Source of the DNA: Brevibacillus fluminis
GTDB lineage: Bacteria > Bacillota > Bacilli > Brevibacillales > Brevibacillaceae
DNA length: 64,000 bases
Reading direction: 5' to 3'
Assembly (NCBI RefSeq): GCF_003710825.1
Contig: NZ_RHHQ01000019.1
Coordinates: forward strand, 1-64,000
A program made the position numbers and the translations under genes. This document shows positions 18,300 through 26,601 of the stretch, in pieces. The stretch's first letter is position 1. Each line of letters starts with the position of its first letter. The notes below the pieces were generated by a model. That model was not told the DNA's origin and ran no database searches. It saw nothing but the letters and a program-made list of their open reading frames with translations.

Positions 18300-19772
18300 G
18301 TGATGATCCAGCTTGTCCGTAAAACGTTAACGAACAAAAACGGCTTTATGATTTTTATCCTGTGGAATCATCTGGCGATAGCCGCCTTGCTATCGTTTTT
18401 TCTCCCGGAAGTTTCATTTTGGAAGGTTTCTTCCATAGGGCTGGTGATCACGCTTGCTGTATCCCCTTATTACTTTCTCCATAAACAAAGCAAACTGATT
18501 CGGTATTTGGTGGCTATCGGCTTGATCCATTATGCGATCTCCTTTGACCTGATTACCGAACAGACGGAAGTGAAGTATCATATCTTCATTATTCTCGGCT
18601 TACTAGCTGCTTATCTTGATTGGAAGCTAGTCACCGCTTCCACCGCCGTTTTTTTCGTGGCTATTACAGGCGGGTTCTTTTCTGGCTATATTGATGTATT
18701 TGATACGCATGCGCTGGCGAATTATTTGCTGGAAGCCGTTTCTCTTGTTTTGATGAATATCGGCCTCACCTATTTGTGCTTGTCGGGACAAGCTTCCTTG
18801 AAGCAGGCGGAAGGGGCAAGGCAGATTGCGGAGGAAAACGGCCAGCGATTGAGCATGCTGTTTGAAGAGGTCGCCCAGGTGACGGAAAAACTGGATCGTG
18901 CGTCCGGCCATGTGAATGGTGCGGCTGGCAAGACCCGTCAGTACACGGATGAGATGATGACAGCATTCCGAGAGGTGTCGACCGGCATGGAGTCGCAAGC
19001 GGTTTCGACCAACAAAATTGAGCTCGATATTCAGTCTATCGACCGCGAAATCACGGAGGTCAATCATCGGGCAAACCAAATGAAAGAATCGTCGGAAGAA
19101 AACAACCGCGTCCTGATTACAGGCATCATGATGATGGAGCAGCTTTCCGAGCAGATGAACCAGATTGTCAGAACTGTGCGCACCGCGTCGGAAACTATCT
19201 ATGAATTGAATACAAGTGCCGAAAAAGTCGAGCAAATCATCGGCGCCATCAACCAAATCGCGGCCCAAACCAATTTGCTCGCGCTGAATGCGGCGATTGA
19301 ATCGGCAAGAGCGGGCGAGCATGGCAGAGGCTTTGCGGTGGTTGCGGACGAAGTGCGCAAGCTGGCTGAACAAAGCGCACAGGCGACGCAGGAAGTGGCC
19401 GAAATACTCGGTGGACTTCGCGAAAAGAGCGAAAATGCCGTTCGGCAGACTAAGGAAGGCGAGTCGTCCGTTGCCAAAGGACAGCAATTCGCGACACAGA
19501 CGGTGCAATCGATGGGCCAGGTAAAAGAAGGGATGGAAAGCTTCCGTCACGCAGTCGAGAAGGTGCTGAGCAGCATGGATGCAGTGCAGCGGCGTTCAGG
19601 GGAAGTCGCAGCGGAAATGTCCAACATCACTGCCATCACCGAACAATCGGTTGCCAGCATGGAGGAGCTTTTCGCCAATGCGGAGGAGCAGCGGGCACAG
19701 GTTAAAGAGATCGCTGAGGAAATCCAGCATTTGAACCAGTTGTCGAACACATTAAAGAAGACGTTGGCATAG
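18300..19772 (+). CDS. Methyl-accepting chemotaxis-type receptor with membrane-embedded input
   Basis: The 490-residue protein begins with about six hydrophobic helices (residues 15-165) and no large extracellular sensor loop. A long coiled-coil signalling domain follows (residues 175-490) with the conserved hairpin tip NQIAAQTNLLALNAAIESARAGEHGRGFAVVADEVRKLAEQ that contacts CheA and CheW. No HAMP is evident. The signal may be membrane state or a small hydrophobic molecule (inference). Start is GTG 18300 (or ATG 18303) behind AAAGGGG. It is transcribed alone and no other chemotaxis gene lies nearby. Confidence 0.9.
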   Translation: MMIQLVRKTLTNKNGFMIFILWNHLAIAALLSFFLPEVSFWKVSSIGLVITLAVSPYYFLHKQSKLIRYLVAIGLIHYAISFDLITEQTEVKYHIFIILGLLAAYLDWKLVTASTAVFFVAITGGFFSGYIDVFDTHALANYLLEAVSLVLMNIGLTYLCLSGQASLKQAEGARQIAEENGQRLSMLFEEVAQVTEKLDRASGHVNGAAGKTRQYTDEMMTAFREVSTGMESQAVSTNKIELDIQSIDREITEVNHRANQMKESSEENNRVLITGIMMMEQLSEQMNQIVRTVRTASETIYELNTSAEKVEQIIGAINQIAAQTNLLALNAAIESARAGEHGRGFAVVADEVRKLAEQSAQATQEVAEILGGLREKSENAVRQTKEGESSVAKGQQFATQTVQSMGQVKEGMESFRHAVEKVLSSMDAVQRRSGEVAAEMSNITAITEQSVASMEELFANAEEQRAQVKEIAEEIQHLNQLSNTLKKTLA

Positions 19773-19789
19773 GAATCGTAGCAAAGATG

Positions 19790-19816
19790 GACGGCTCATT
19801 GATCGAGCCGTCTTTT
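19790..19816 (+). terminator. Terminator of the chemoreceptor gene
   Basis: Perfect 8-bp stem GACGGCTC / GAGCCGTC, then TTTT. Confidence 0.85.
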
Positions 19817-19913
19817 CCTGTCAAAAGGCGGCAACAGCATGTTTTTACGTGAACAGGAATGGAAAGAATCGACCAGCGGGTACAATGGTCATAGGTGGAA
19901 AGGGGAGCAGAGC

Positions 19914-20387
19914 GTGAGTACAGATGTGCAGAAGCATGAACGTTTCATGCAAGAGGCGATTGAAGAGGCAAAAAAAGCAGCACTGATAGGAGAAGTACCC
20001 ATCGGTGCTGTCATTGTGCGCAATGATGAAATCATCGGCAGGGGCTATAATCTCAGGGAAACGAAAAAAGATCCGACACTGCATGCGGAAATGATCGCGA
20101 TTCGCGAGGCGAGCGAGCGCCTTGGCGGATGGCGCCTGTTAGGCTGCACGCTGTATGTCACATTGGAGCCTTGTCCGATGTGTGCTGGAGCCATCGTTCA
20201 ATCCCGCATCGAGCAGGTTGTGTTCGGCGCGCCTGATCCGAAGGCGGGGTGCACCGGGACGCTGATGAATCTGCTGGACGAGCCCCGGTTTAACCATCAG
20301 GTTCCGGTCATAAGCGGTATCCTGCAAGATGAGTGTGCGGTATTGCTGAAAGATTTTTTTCGCGCGTTGCGCGCGCGACGCGGCTAG
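19914..20387 (+). CDS. tadA: tRNA adenosine(34) deaminase
   Basis: Converts A34 to inosine in tRNA-Arg(ACG). Zinc-binding deaminase motifs are intact: LHAEMIAI (His ligand and catalytic Glu) and EPCPMCAGA (two Cys ligands). GTG 19914 with AAGGGGAGC upstream gives 157 residues, the normal length; the open frame extends 75 bp further upstream without a ribosome site. The C-terminus is arginine-rich and coded by a GC-rich self-complementary stretch (CGCGCG near 20361). Its stop overlaps the converging pseudouridine synthase gene. tadA before the SRP RNA matches B. subtilis. Confidence 0.95.
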   Translation: MSTDVQKHERFMQEAIEEAKKAALIGEVPIGAVIVRNDEIIGRGYNLRETKKDPTLHAEMIAIREASERLGGWRLLGCTLYVTLEPCPMCAGAIVQSRIEQVVFGAPDPKAGCTGTLMNLLDEPRFNHQVPVISGILQDECAVLLKDFFRALRARRG

Positions 20388-21109
20388 TCCTTGTTGGGTC
20401 CGCGCAAATTTTCCAGCTCGGTTTCCGTCAGCTCGCGATATTCGCCAGGAGCAAGGGATTCGTCTAGCACAAGCGTGCCCATGCGCAACCGTTTCAAATA
20501 CGTCACGTTCAGTCCGAACGCAGCGAACATGCGCTTCACTTGATGGAATTTCCCTTCCATGATCGTGACTTTTGTCTCCGATTGGTGTTCGTCAGCGGAC
20601 AAAATCTCCAGCTTGGCTGGGAGCGTCGTGAAATCTTCCAGCTCAACGCCTTTGGCGAAGCCGGCGATGTGCTCTTCGGTTACGCGGCCATCAACGCGTG
20701 CGAAATATTCTTTGTCGACCTTTTTCTTCGGCGATGTCAGGTTATGCGAAAGCTGGCCATCATTGGTCAAAAGCAGCAGGCCTTCTGTATCGATGTCCAA
20801 TCGACCGACAGGATGCACCTTCACGGCCCATTCGGTCGGCAACAGTTCTACGACAGTCTCGTGGCGAGAGTCCTCCGTCGCGGAGATGACCCCTGGAGGC
20901 TTGTTCATCATGACATAAATCCACCGTTTAAAGGAGAGGACATGTCCGTCCAGCTTGATGACTTGCGTATCGGGAATAATATGCATCCCAGGGTCTGTTG
21001 CGACAACCTCGTCGACGGTGATCAGCTGTTGCTTGACCAGCTGCTTCACTTCCTTGCGTGTGCCGACCCCCATATTGGCGATGACTTTATCAAGACGTTC
21101 ACGTTTCAT
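20384..21109 (-). CDS. RsuA/RluB family pseudouridine synthase
   Basis: A 241-residue enzyme that isomerises uridine in rRNA. Residues 3-50 form an S4 RNA-binding domain (RLDKVIANMGVGTRKEV); the catalytic domain contains the active-site Asp in VGRLDIDTEGLLLLTNDG and the family end motif GKFHQVKRMFAAFG. Closest in style to RsuA (16S rRNA U516) proteins of Bacillales, but the target cannot be fixed. ATG 21109 has GAGGAAA upstream. It converges on tadA with a 4-bp overlap. Confidence 0.9.
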   Translation of the reverse strand: MKRERLDKVIANMGVGTRKEVKQLVKQQLITVDEVVATDPGMHIIPDTQVIKLDGHVLSFKRWIYVMMNKPPGVISATEDSRHETVVELLPTEWAVKVHPVGRLDIDTEGLLLLTNDGQLSHNLTSPKKKVDKEYFARVDGRVTEEHIAGFAKGVELEDFTTLPAKLEILSADEHQSETKVTIMEGKFHQVKRMFAAFGLNVTYLKRLRMGTLVLDESLAPGEYRELTETELENLRGPNKD

Positions 21110-21191
21110 TCGATTTCCTCGCTTTGTTTAGATACTGTAATCCATATTGGCGGATTGGGACAGGAAAATCAAGCAATACAAAATTTCACTC

Positions 21192-21220
21192 TTGCGTGTT
21201 GAAATGATTTTTGCTATATT
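21192..21220 (+). promoter_or_regulatory. tRNA-Ser promoter
   Basis: TTGCGT, 17-bp spacer, TATATT, 23 bp before the mature tRNA. Confidence 0.65.
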
Positions 21221-21242
21221 AAATTCTACTGATAGGTTATAT

Positions 21243-21334
21243 GGAGAGATACCCAAGTGGTCATAAGGGGACGCACTCGAAATGCGTTAGGCGTCGTGAG
21301 GCGTGCGTGGGTTCGAATCCCACTCTCTCCGCCA
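21243..21334 (+). tRNA. tRNA-Ser (anticodon CGA)
   Basis: Class-II tRNA with long variable arm. The acceptor stem GGAGAGA / TCTCTCC is perfect, the anticodon stem-loop is CGCA-CTCGAAA-TGCG (CGA, reads UCG), the T arm is GTGGG-TTCGAAT-CCCAC, and CCA is encoded at 21332-21334. Confidence 0.97.
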
Positions 21335-21359
21335 CTATCAACCTTACTAAAAACGAACC

Positions 21360-21405
21360 AGAGCATATTTTTGCCGAACAGGCGGGGATATGCTCTTATT
21401 TTTTA
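21360..21405 (+). terminator. tRNA-Ser terminator 1
   Basis: AGAGCATAT / ATATGCTCT stem with a 19-nt loop, followed by TATTTTTT. Confidence 0.85.
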
Positions 21406-21411
21406 CATAGA

Positions 21412-21446
21412 AAAAGAAGGCAGGCACATGGCAGCCTTCTTTTTTT
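21412..21446 (+). terminator. tRNA-Ser terminator 2
   Basis: AAAGAAGGC / GCCTTCTTT stem and T-run; the family-1 repeat copy A begins directly after it. Confidence 0.8.
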
Positions 21447-21447
21447 G

Positions 21448-21545
21448 TACTATCAAAAAGTTTAAGTTCGCTAACGCTTAAACGGAAGATAGTATAAGTG
21501 CAACTAAGGCTCCGCCAAAGGCTTGACGTAGCCAAGTTTTCTAAT
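21448..21545 (+). repeat. Family-1 dispersed repeat, copy A
   Basis: A nested AT-rich cruciform opens the element: TACTATC...GATAGTA encloses GTTTAAG...CTTAAAC. The shared core follows: GTATAAGTGCAAC, GGCTCCGCC, CTTGACGTAGCCAAG and TTTTCTAAT. Position is directly after a terminator T-run and 10 bp from the 3' end of the opposing DUF1254 gene. Confidence 0.8.
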
Positions 21546-21555
21546 GGCCCAGACA

Positions 21556-22962
21556 TTATTCGCTGTCCAGCTTCCGGACAGGAGGAATTTGATAGCGGCC
21601 TTCAAGCATGTCTGGCTTTGGCTCGAACATGCGCAGCATCAGATTGAAGGTTCCTTTTGGGGCTGGGAGCCAGTTGCTTTCGTTTCCTTTTGGCGGTGTT
21701 TGCTGAATGTAAAAATCGAGCGAACCGTCATCATTGTATCGCAAGCCTTTTGTAAGACTGCCGAGGGAATACCGGCCGATACTGTTAGGAACCAGGAAAA
21801 AATCATCGCCATACAAAGTCACCGACCAAAATGCATCGACTTTTGGCAGCTGCTTCGCATCGAAATGGAGGACATAGCGATTGGCGCCGTTTAATTGTGC
21901 GTTGCTCTCGTCGACGAATGTGCGGGCATAGATCTCTTCACTTGGCACATTTGCCCCGAGGAGCGAATAGGCGATGTAGGCACGCTGAAGGAATCGATCG
22001 CCATAGGTCCCGATGGAAAGGTCGCGAGCCCATCCGTTGATTGTCTCGCCGAAAAGCGGTCCGCTATCCGCGATAATTGACGGGGCGTCCTTCATGGCGC
22101 GTTTTAAGCCAGCGATTGTCGGGGCATCCCACTTTTTCAAGTCCAATCCTTTGCCGGGGACGATACCGATCGGCGCGAATTGATTGAGCAGCACGGAATC
22201 GGCTTGCGGCGGCGGATTTTTTTTCATTGCTTCCGTCATCACGGTGAAAAAAGCCAGTGGGCTTTGTAAAATGTCCTGATAGAGTGTCGGTGAAAGTGAG
22301 ACTTGCGGCTTCTGGGGAGCTGCTTCGCTTGGCGACTCCAAAGTGAACTGCTTTTCCAAACGGATGGCATCAGCCAAATCGTCAGGGCCGTTCACACCCA
22401 CCCTTCCGATTAGCCATACAGTGTTGGTTGGCGCTTTGATCGTGGAGGCCGTTGCAGGGAGCGAGCCTTTCCAAGTAGGGCCAACGATGACATAGTCATT
22501 TTTTTGTTGCTGGGTCGACCTGACCGAAACGTTTTGAAGCGTGTTGGTATAGAGATCAAGCATTTGCACCGTATAGTACCGATTGGTTGGATCGCTTGGC
22601 ACATGCAAGGTGACAGGGGCTTTACTCAAATTGAGCCAGGCGGCGAAATAGAGTGTATCGGTATTCGGAGAGACGACGCCTCTGAAATCGGGTGTCGCCA
22701 GATTCTCGGTATAATAAAATTGATTGATCGGGGCTGCCAGCTGCAGCGAACCCGCTTTGGTCGCCTGCATGACAACAAGCGGATAGCCGTAAATGTATGC
22801 CTGAACGCCGAGCACATACGCAAGCTGTTCACGGCTAAGTGGCTTGTTTTGCGGTTGTGCAGGCTCCTCGGACGCATGGATCGGGGCAGGCATAACCGAT
22901 GTCGTCAGAAAAATGATTGTCAGCAGAATGCCGAGAAGCATACCCCTGTTCTTTGTTATCAT
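21556..22962 (-). CDS. DUF1254/DUF1214 domain protein, exported
   Basis: The 468-residue protein has an N-terminal signal peptide (residues 1-30, cleavage near IHA-SEE). A DUF1254 domain (residues 50-180: YIYGYPLVVMQATK, SPNTDTLYFAAWLNLSKAP) is followed by a DUF1214 domain near the C-terminus (FWSVTLYGDDFFLVPN, RYSLGS). Such proteins are common but of unsettled function. ATG 22962 has GGAGGG upstream. It is divergent from the Bce-type transporter; whether they share regulation is not visible. Confidence 0.85.
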   Translation of the reverse strand: MITKNRGMLLGILLTIIFLTTSVMPAPIHASEEPAQPQNKPLSREQLAYVLGVQAYIYGYPLVVMQATKAGSLQLAAPINQFYYTENLATPDFRGVVSPNTDTLYFAAWLNLSKAPVTLHVPSDPTNRYYTVQMLDLYTNTLQNVSVRSTQQQKNDYVIVGPTWKGSLPATASTIKAPTNTVWLIGRVGVNGPDDLADAIRLEKQFTLESPSEAAPQKPQVSLSPTLYQDILQSPLAFFTVMTEAMKKNPPPQADSVLLNQFAPIGIVPGKGLDLKKWDAPTIAGLKRAMKDAPSIIADSGPLFGETINGWARDLSIGTYGDRFLQRAYIAYSLLGANVPSEEIYARTFVDESNAQLNGANRYVLHFDAKQLPKVDAFWSVTLYGDDFFLVPNSIGRYSLGSLTKGLRYNDDGSLDFYIQQTPPKGNESNWLPAPKGTFNLMLRMFEPKPDMLEGRYQIPPVRKLDSE

Positions 22963-23028
22963 AAGTACATCCCTCCACTGTCGGCTAGTCGTATTGTTTT
23001 AAGGTGGATGTGATCTTATGCAGGATTC

Positions 23029-23042
23029 TTACAAACCTGTAA
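23029..23042 (+). promoter_or_regulatory. Candidate BceR-type operator
   Basis: TTACA-AACC-TGTAA matches the TNACA-N4-TGTAA inverted repeat described for BceR-like regulators. It lies 85 bp before the ABC ATPase gene, in the gap with the divergent DUF1254 gene. A second TGTAA half-site follows at 23049-23054. The regulator encoded 2.9 kb downstream is the obvious partner (inference). Confidence 0.6.
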
Positions 23043-23126
23043 TACTCCTGTAAGGAGAATCGATGGGAATGCTAAAGGCAATGAAATAAAGTAGGAGCGA
23101 TAAGGTAAATTAGGGGGAGTGGCGTC

Positions 23127-23897
23127 ATGGCCATTTTGGAAGTGAAAAACGTAACCAAGGTGTACGAGGGAAGACTGTCGTACCGTGCCTTGTCCGATAT
23201 AACAATGACAATCGATGAAGGGGAGTTCGTCGGTATCATGGGACCATCTGGGAGTGGAAAAACAACCTTTCTCAATATGGTGTCAACGATTGATTCGCCA
23301 ACTTCGGGGATTGTGCTGATCGGTGGAAAGAACCCACATAAGCTGAAAAAACATGAGCTGGCCCTGTTTCGCCGCAGGGAGCTCGGCTTTGTCTTCCAAA
23401 ACTTCAACCTGCTCGATACGCTCACGATTCGCGAAAATATCGTGTTGCCGCTCACCTTGGATGGTGTGAACGTGAAGGAAATGGAGGAAAAAGTGACGGT
23501 GGTGGCGCAAAAGCTGGGCATCAGCGAAATATTGGACCGCCGAACCTATGAAATCTCCGGAGGGCAAGCGCAGCGAACGGCCATGGCCCGTGCGGTGATT
23601 CATGCTCCCAAGCTGCTCTTGGCCGATGAGCCGACGGGGAATCTCGACTCCAAGGCTTCCCGCGATGTACTGGAAACGATGCAGCAAATCAACCAGGTGA
23701 GCGGAACAACCATGTTGATGGTGACGCATGACCCGCTTGCCGCAAGCTATTGCGATCGGGTGATTTTTATCAAAGACGGGAAGCTGTACAATGAGATTCA
23801 CCGGGGGGAGAACCGTCAGGCGTTTTTCCAGAATATCATTGATGTGTTGTCCCTGTTGGGAGGGAACGCGTATGACCTTTCGACAGTTGGCGTTTAA
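23127..23897 (+). CDS. BceA-type ABC transporter ATP-binding protein
   Basis: ATPase subunit of an antimicrobial-peptide sensing and detoxification transporter. The 256 residues include Walker A GPSGSGKTT (about residue 40), Q-loop FQNFNLLDTLT, signature ISGGQAQR and Walker B LLLADEPTGNLD. It belongs to the MacB/LolD/BceA class. AGGGGGAG precedes ATG 23127. The permease gene starts inside its 3' end (26-bp overlap), so translation is coupled. The real target peptide (bacitracin, nisin or another) cannot be told from sequence. Confidence 0.93.
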   Translation: MAILEVKNVTKVYEGRLSYRALSDITMTIDEGEFVGIMGPSGSGKTTFLNMVSTIDSPTSGIVLIGGKNPHKLKKHELALFRRRELGFVFQNFNLLDTLTIRENIVLPLTLDGVNVKEMEEKVTVVAQKLGISEILDRRTYEISGGQAQRTAMARAVIHAPKLLLADEPTGNLDSKASRDVLETMQQINQVSGTTMLMVTHDPLAASYCDRVIFIKDGKLYNEIHRGENRQAFFQNIIDVLSLLGGNAYDLSTVGV

Positions 23898-25761
23898 CAA
23901 TGTGCTGCGGAACAAGCGCACCTATGCCGCTTATTTTCTGAGCAGCGCTTTTTCCGTGATGGTTTTCTTCGTGTATGCGATGTTCATGTATCATCCCCAG
24001 ATCGAACAGACTGCGCTTCGCGGCCTGGTGGTCGAGGCGATGCGGGTCGCTGAGGGGATCATCTATGTGTTCTCGTTTTTCTTCATTCTTTATTCCGTTG
24101 GTGCCTTTTTCAAATCGCGGAAAAGAGAGTTCGGCGTGCTGATGATGCATGGCATGTCGCAAGGGCAGTTGAATCGGATGGTTTTTCTGGAAAACATGCT
24201 GATCGGCTTGGCATCGATGGTGACCGGTATCGGGGCCGGTATGATCAGCTCCAAGCTGATTCTTTTGATCGGTGTGCGCGTATTGAACATGGACCAGCTG
24301 CCATTTTACATGCCGGTCCGAGCGATACTGCTGACCGCCGTTTCGTTTTCGCTGCTATTTTTGGTCATTTCGCTTTTCACGGCATTTTTTGTGCGGGGCA
24401 GCAGGTTGATCGAACTGCTGCAAGGGAGCGTGAAGCCTAAGAAAGAACCGAAGGCATCGGTCATTCTCTCACTCCTGTCAGCGGTTTTGATCGTGTCTGC
24501 CTACTATCTTTCGGTGACCACCACAGAATATACGATCGGAATTCGTCTCATCCCAGTCGTGCTGATGGTAATAGTGGGCACGTATTTCTTCTTCACGCAG
24601 CTGAGCGTGTTCAGCATCCGCCTTTTGAAGCGGAACCGGCAATTTTTTTGGAAGCAGACCAATCTAGTCACACTCTCTGATTTGGCATACCGGATGAAGG
24701 ACAATGCGCGCATTTTTTTCCTCGTCACAATGGTATCGACAGTGGCGTTCTGTGCGGTAGGGACTCTGGCTTCGACTGCCTTTCTTGAACAGCAGGCGAA
24801 AGATAATTCGCCATTCGCGTTCAATTACATCGTGGAGACGTCGAAGCTCGGGACAGTCACGATTCCCGGTGAAATTGAAGACGGATTGAAAAATGCGAAT
24901 GTGCCGTTTGATAAAGTCCGGGCAGATACAAAAAGCCAAACGAGCGTCCAGACAGGAAACCGGGTGACGCTTGTGAAAGAATCCGACTTCAACCGGATCG
25001 CAGCGAAGCTTGGGTATCCGCAGGAAAAGCTGAACGGACGGGAAGCGCGATTCATTCCGCCGAGTCTATATAGCGCCAAGGAATTTGATGAGTACAACAA
25101 GGAAGTAACGTTCAAAGAATCCGATATCACTGTGTTTGCGACCGGGCGGGTAGAAAAATCGGTGCTGCCGTCTTATGTCCTGGGGGGCAACATCTTGCTC
25201 GTTTCCGATCGGGTTTTCGCGCAAATTACTCGACCGATTGAAGCGGAAACCTTCATCGGCTACAATGTAGTGGACTGGAAAAAAACGGAGAAACTCGGCG
25301 AAGCGCTGACGAACAAAGAACCGATACCGGACACGCATGAATATTTTTCGTCATTCGCCTATCAGGTAATGATGATGAAGCAGGCATCGGGTGCCATGCT
25401 GTTTATCGGCGTACTGGTGGGAGCCGTCTTTTTCATCGCGGCGGGCAGCTTCCTTTATTTCCGGTTGTATACGGATTTGGAGCATGATCAGCGCCAATAC
25501 CAGGCCATCAGCAAGATTGGGCTAACCGAGAAGGAATTGAATCAGATTGTGACCAGGCAGCTGCTCTTGCTGTTTTTCGTGCCGATCGTGATGGCGATGA
25601 TTCACAGCGGCTTTGCTTTTGTGGCGCTGCAAAGTGTGATTTATTATCCAATCGCGATTCATACGATTACGGTGCTCGCATGCTTCTTGATCGCACAGGT
25701 GATGTATTTCCTACTGATTCGTGCCCGTTACCTCAGACATGTGAAGGCGGTCATTTCTTAG
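23872..25761 (+). CDS. BceB-type ABC transporter permease
   Basis: A 629-residue permease with FtsX-like helices: residues 15-200 carry four helices, then several more, and a large extracytoplasmic domain (about residues 300-510) that in BceB proteins binds the peptide-lipid complex and signals to the kinase. LGGREBY-type ribosome site GGGAGGG sits nine bases before ATG 23872. The upstream in-frame extension to 23791 lies wholly within the ATPase gene and is rejected. Works with the ATPase and the two-component system that follows. Confidence 0.92.
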   Translation: MTFRQLAFNNVLRNKRTYAAYFLSSAFSVMVFFVYAMFMYHPQIEQTALRGLVVEAMRVAEGIIYVFSFFFILYSVGAFFKSRKREFGVLMMHGMSQGQLNRMVFLENMLIGLASMVTGIGAGMISSKLILLIGVRVLNMDQLPFYMPVRAILLTAVSFSLLFLVISLFTAFFVRGSRLIELLQGSVKPKKEPKASVILSLLSAVLIVSAYYLSVTTTEYTIGIRLIPVVLMVIVGTYFFFTQLSVFSIRLLKRNRQFFWKQTNLVTLSDLAYRMKDNARIFFLVTMVSTVAFCAVGTLASTAFLEQQAKDNSPFAFNYIVETSKLGTVTIPGEIEDGLKNANVPFDKVRADTKSQTSVQTGNRVTLVKESDFNRIAAKLGYPQEKLNGREARFIPPSLYSAKEFDEYNKEVTFKESDITVFATGRVEKSVLPSYVLGGNILLVSDRVFAQITRPIEAETFIGYNVVDWKKTEKLGEALTNKEPIPDTHEYFSSFAYQVMMMKQASGAMLFIGVLVGAVFFIAAGSFLYFRLYTDLEHDQRQYQAISKIGLTEKELNQIVTRQLLLLFFVPIVMAMIHSGFAFVALQSVIYYPIAIHTITVLACFLIAQVMYFLLIRARYLRHVKAVIS

Positions 25762-25799
25762 TATTTTGTGAAAGTGTGCAGGGTTTTTGCGAATTGCCT

Positions 25800-25867
25800 C
25801 GTCTATACGAGTATAGACGACTGGGGCGTTGCCGGTTGAGACAAGGAAAAAGCTTGTCCCAACCGGC
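25800..25867 (+). other. Two tandem inverted repeats between permease and response regulator
   Basis: First dyad CGTCTATACGAGTATAGACG (25800-25819), 9-bp arms with a 2-nt centre. Second dyad, 15-bp arms GCCGGTTGAGACAAG / CTTGTCCCAACCGGC with one mismatch and a 7-nt loop (25831-25867). Neither has a T-run, so they look more like an operator or an mRNA processing/stabilising structure than a terminator. Confidence 0.65.
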
Positions 25868-25899
25868 AAACGAGGGAACCTAGAGAAAGAGGGTTGTCG

Positions 25900-26601
25900 A
25901 TGAGTACGATTATGGTCGTTGAAGACGATGCCAAAATTGCGGAATTACTGCAATCCCATATAGAAAAATACGGTTATCATGCTGTAGTCGCGGATGATTT
26001 CGGAAAGGTGTTTGATCTGTTCCAAAAAATTCGGCCCGACCTAGTTTTGCTTGATATCAATCTCCCTAGCTTTGACGGGTATTATTGGTGCAGGCAGATC
26101 CGGCGCGTGTCGACCTGCCCCATCATCTTTATTTCCGCGCGTACGGGGGAGATGGATCAGGTGATGGCGCTGGAAAACGGGGCTGACGATTACATCACGA
26201 AGCCGTTTCACTATGAGCTGGTGATGGCCAAAATCCGCAGCCAGCTGCGGCGCAGCGTCGGCGAATACGCTCCGAAGATGGAGGAACGTACAGTGGAGGT
26301 CGAGGGGCTGGTCCTCTATCCGGAGCGGATGGAGGTTCATTGGGACGGTCACCTGCTCGAGTTGAGCAAAAAAGAAGCGCTGCTCCTGGAGCTGTTGATG
26401 AAGCGCTCTCCGCGCGTGACCAGTCGGGAAGCACTGCTGGATAAGCTGTGGGATGACCAAAATTTTGTCGATGAAAATACACTCAATGTCAATGTGGCTC
26501 GCGTCCGTAAAAAATTGCAGGATGCGGGAATTGAGGGGGCCATCGAGACGGTTCGGGGAGCAGGCTACCGTTTGGTCGTGACGTGGAGGGATGATGCATG
26601 A
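25900..26601 (+). CDS. OmpR-family response regulator (BceR-like)
   Basis: The 233-residue protein has a receiver domain (acidic pair EDD at the start, phospho-acceptor Asp in VLLDINLP, Lys in ITKPF) and a winged-helix DNA-binding domain (residues 130-230; NTLNVNVARVRKKL, VRGAGYRL). Pairs with the kinase that overlaps its stop. Start ATG 25900 (in-frame TTG at 25894 is the alternative). Here the regulator genes follow the transporter genes, the reverse of bceRS-bceAB. Confidence 0.92.
   Translation: MSTIMVVEDDAKIAELLQSHIEKYGYHAVVADDFGKVFDLFQKIRPDLVLLDINLPSFDGYYWCRQIRRVSTCPIIFISARTGEMDQVMALENGADDYITKPFHYELVMAKIRSQLRRSVGEYAPKMEERTVEVEGLVLYPERMEVHWDGHLLELSKKEALLLELLMKRSPRVTSREALLDKLWDDQNFVDENTLNVNVARVRKKLQDAGIEGAIETVRGAGYRLVVTWRDDA

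Noticed and set aside
20361..20377. GC-rich palindrome at the tadA end as a terminator
   Set aside because: CGCGCG hairpin is inside the coding sequence and has no T-run on either transcript.
25762..25899. Separate promoter for the response regulator gene
   Set aside because: No -35/-10 pair with acceptable spacing; only dyads are visible.
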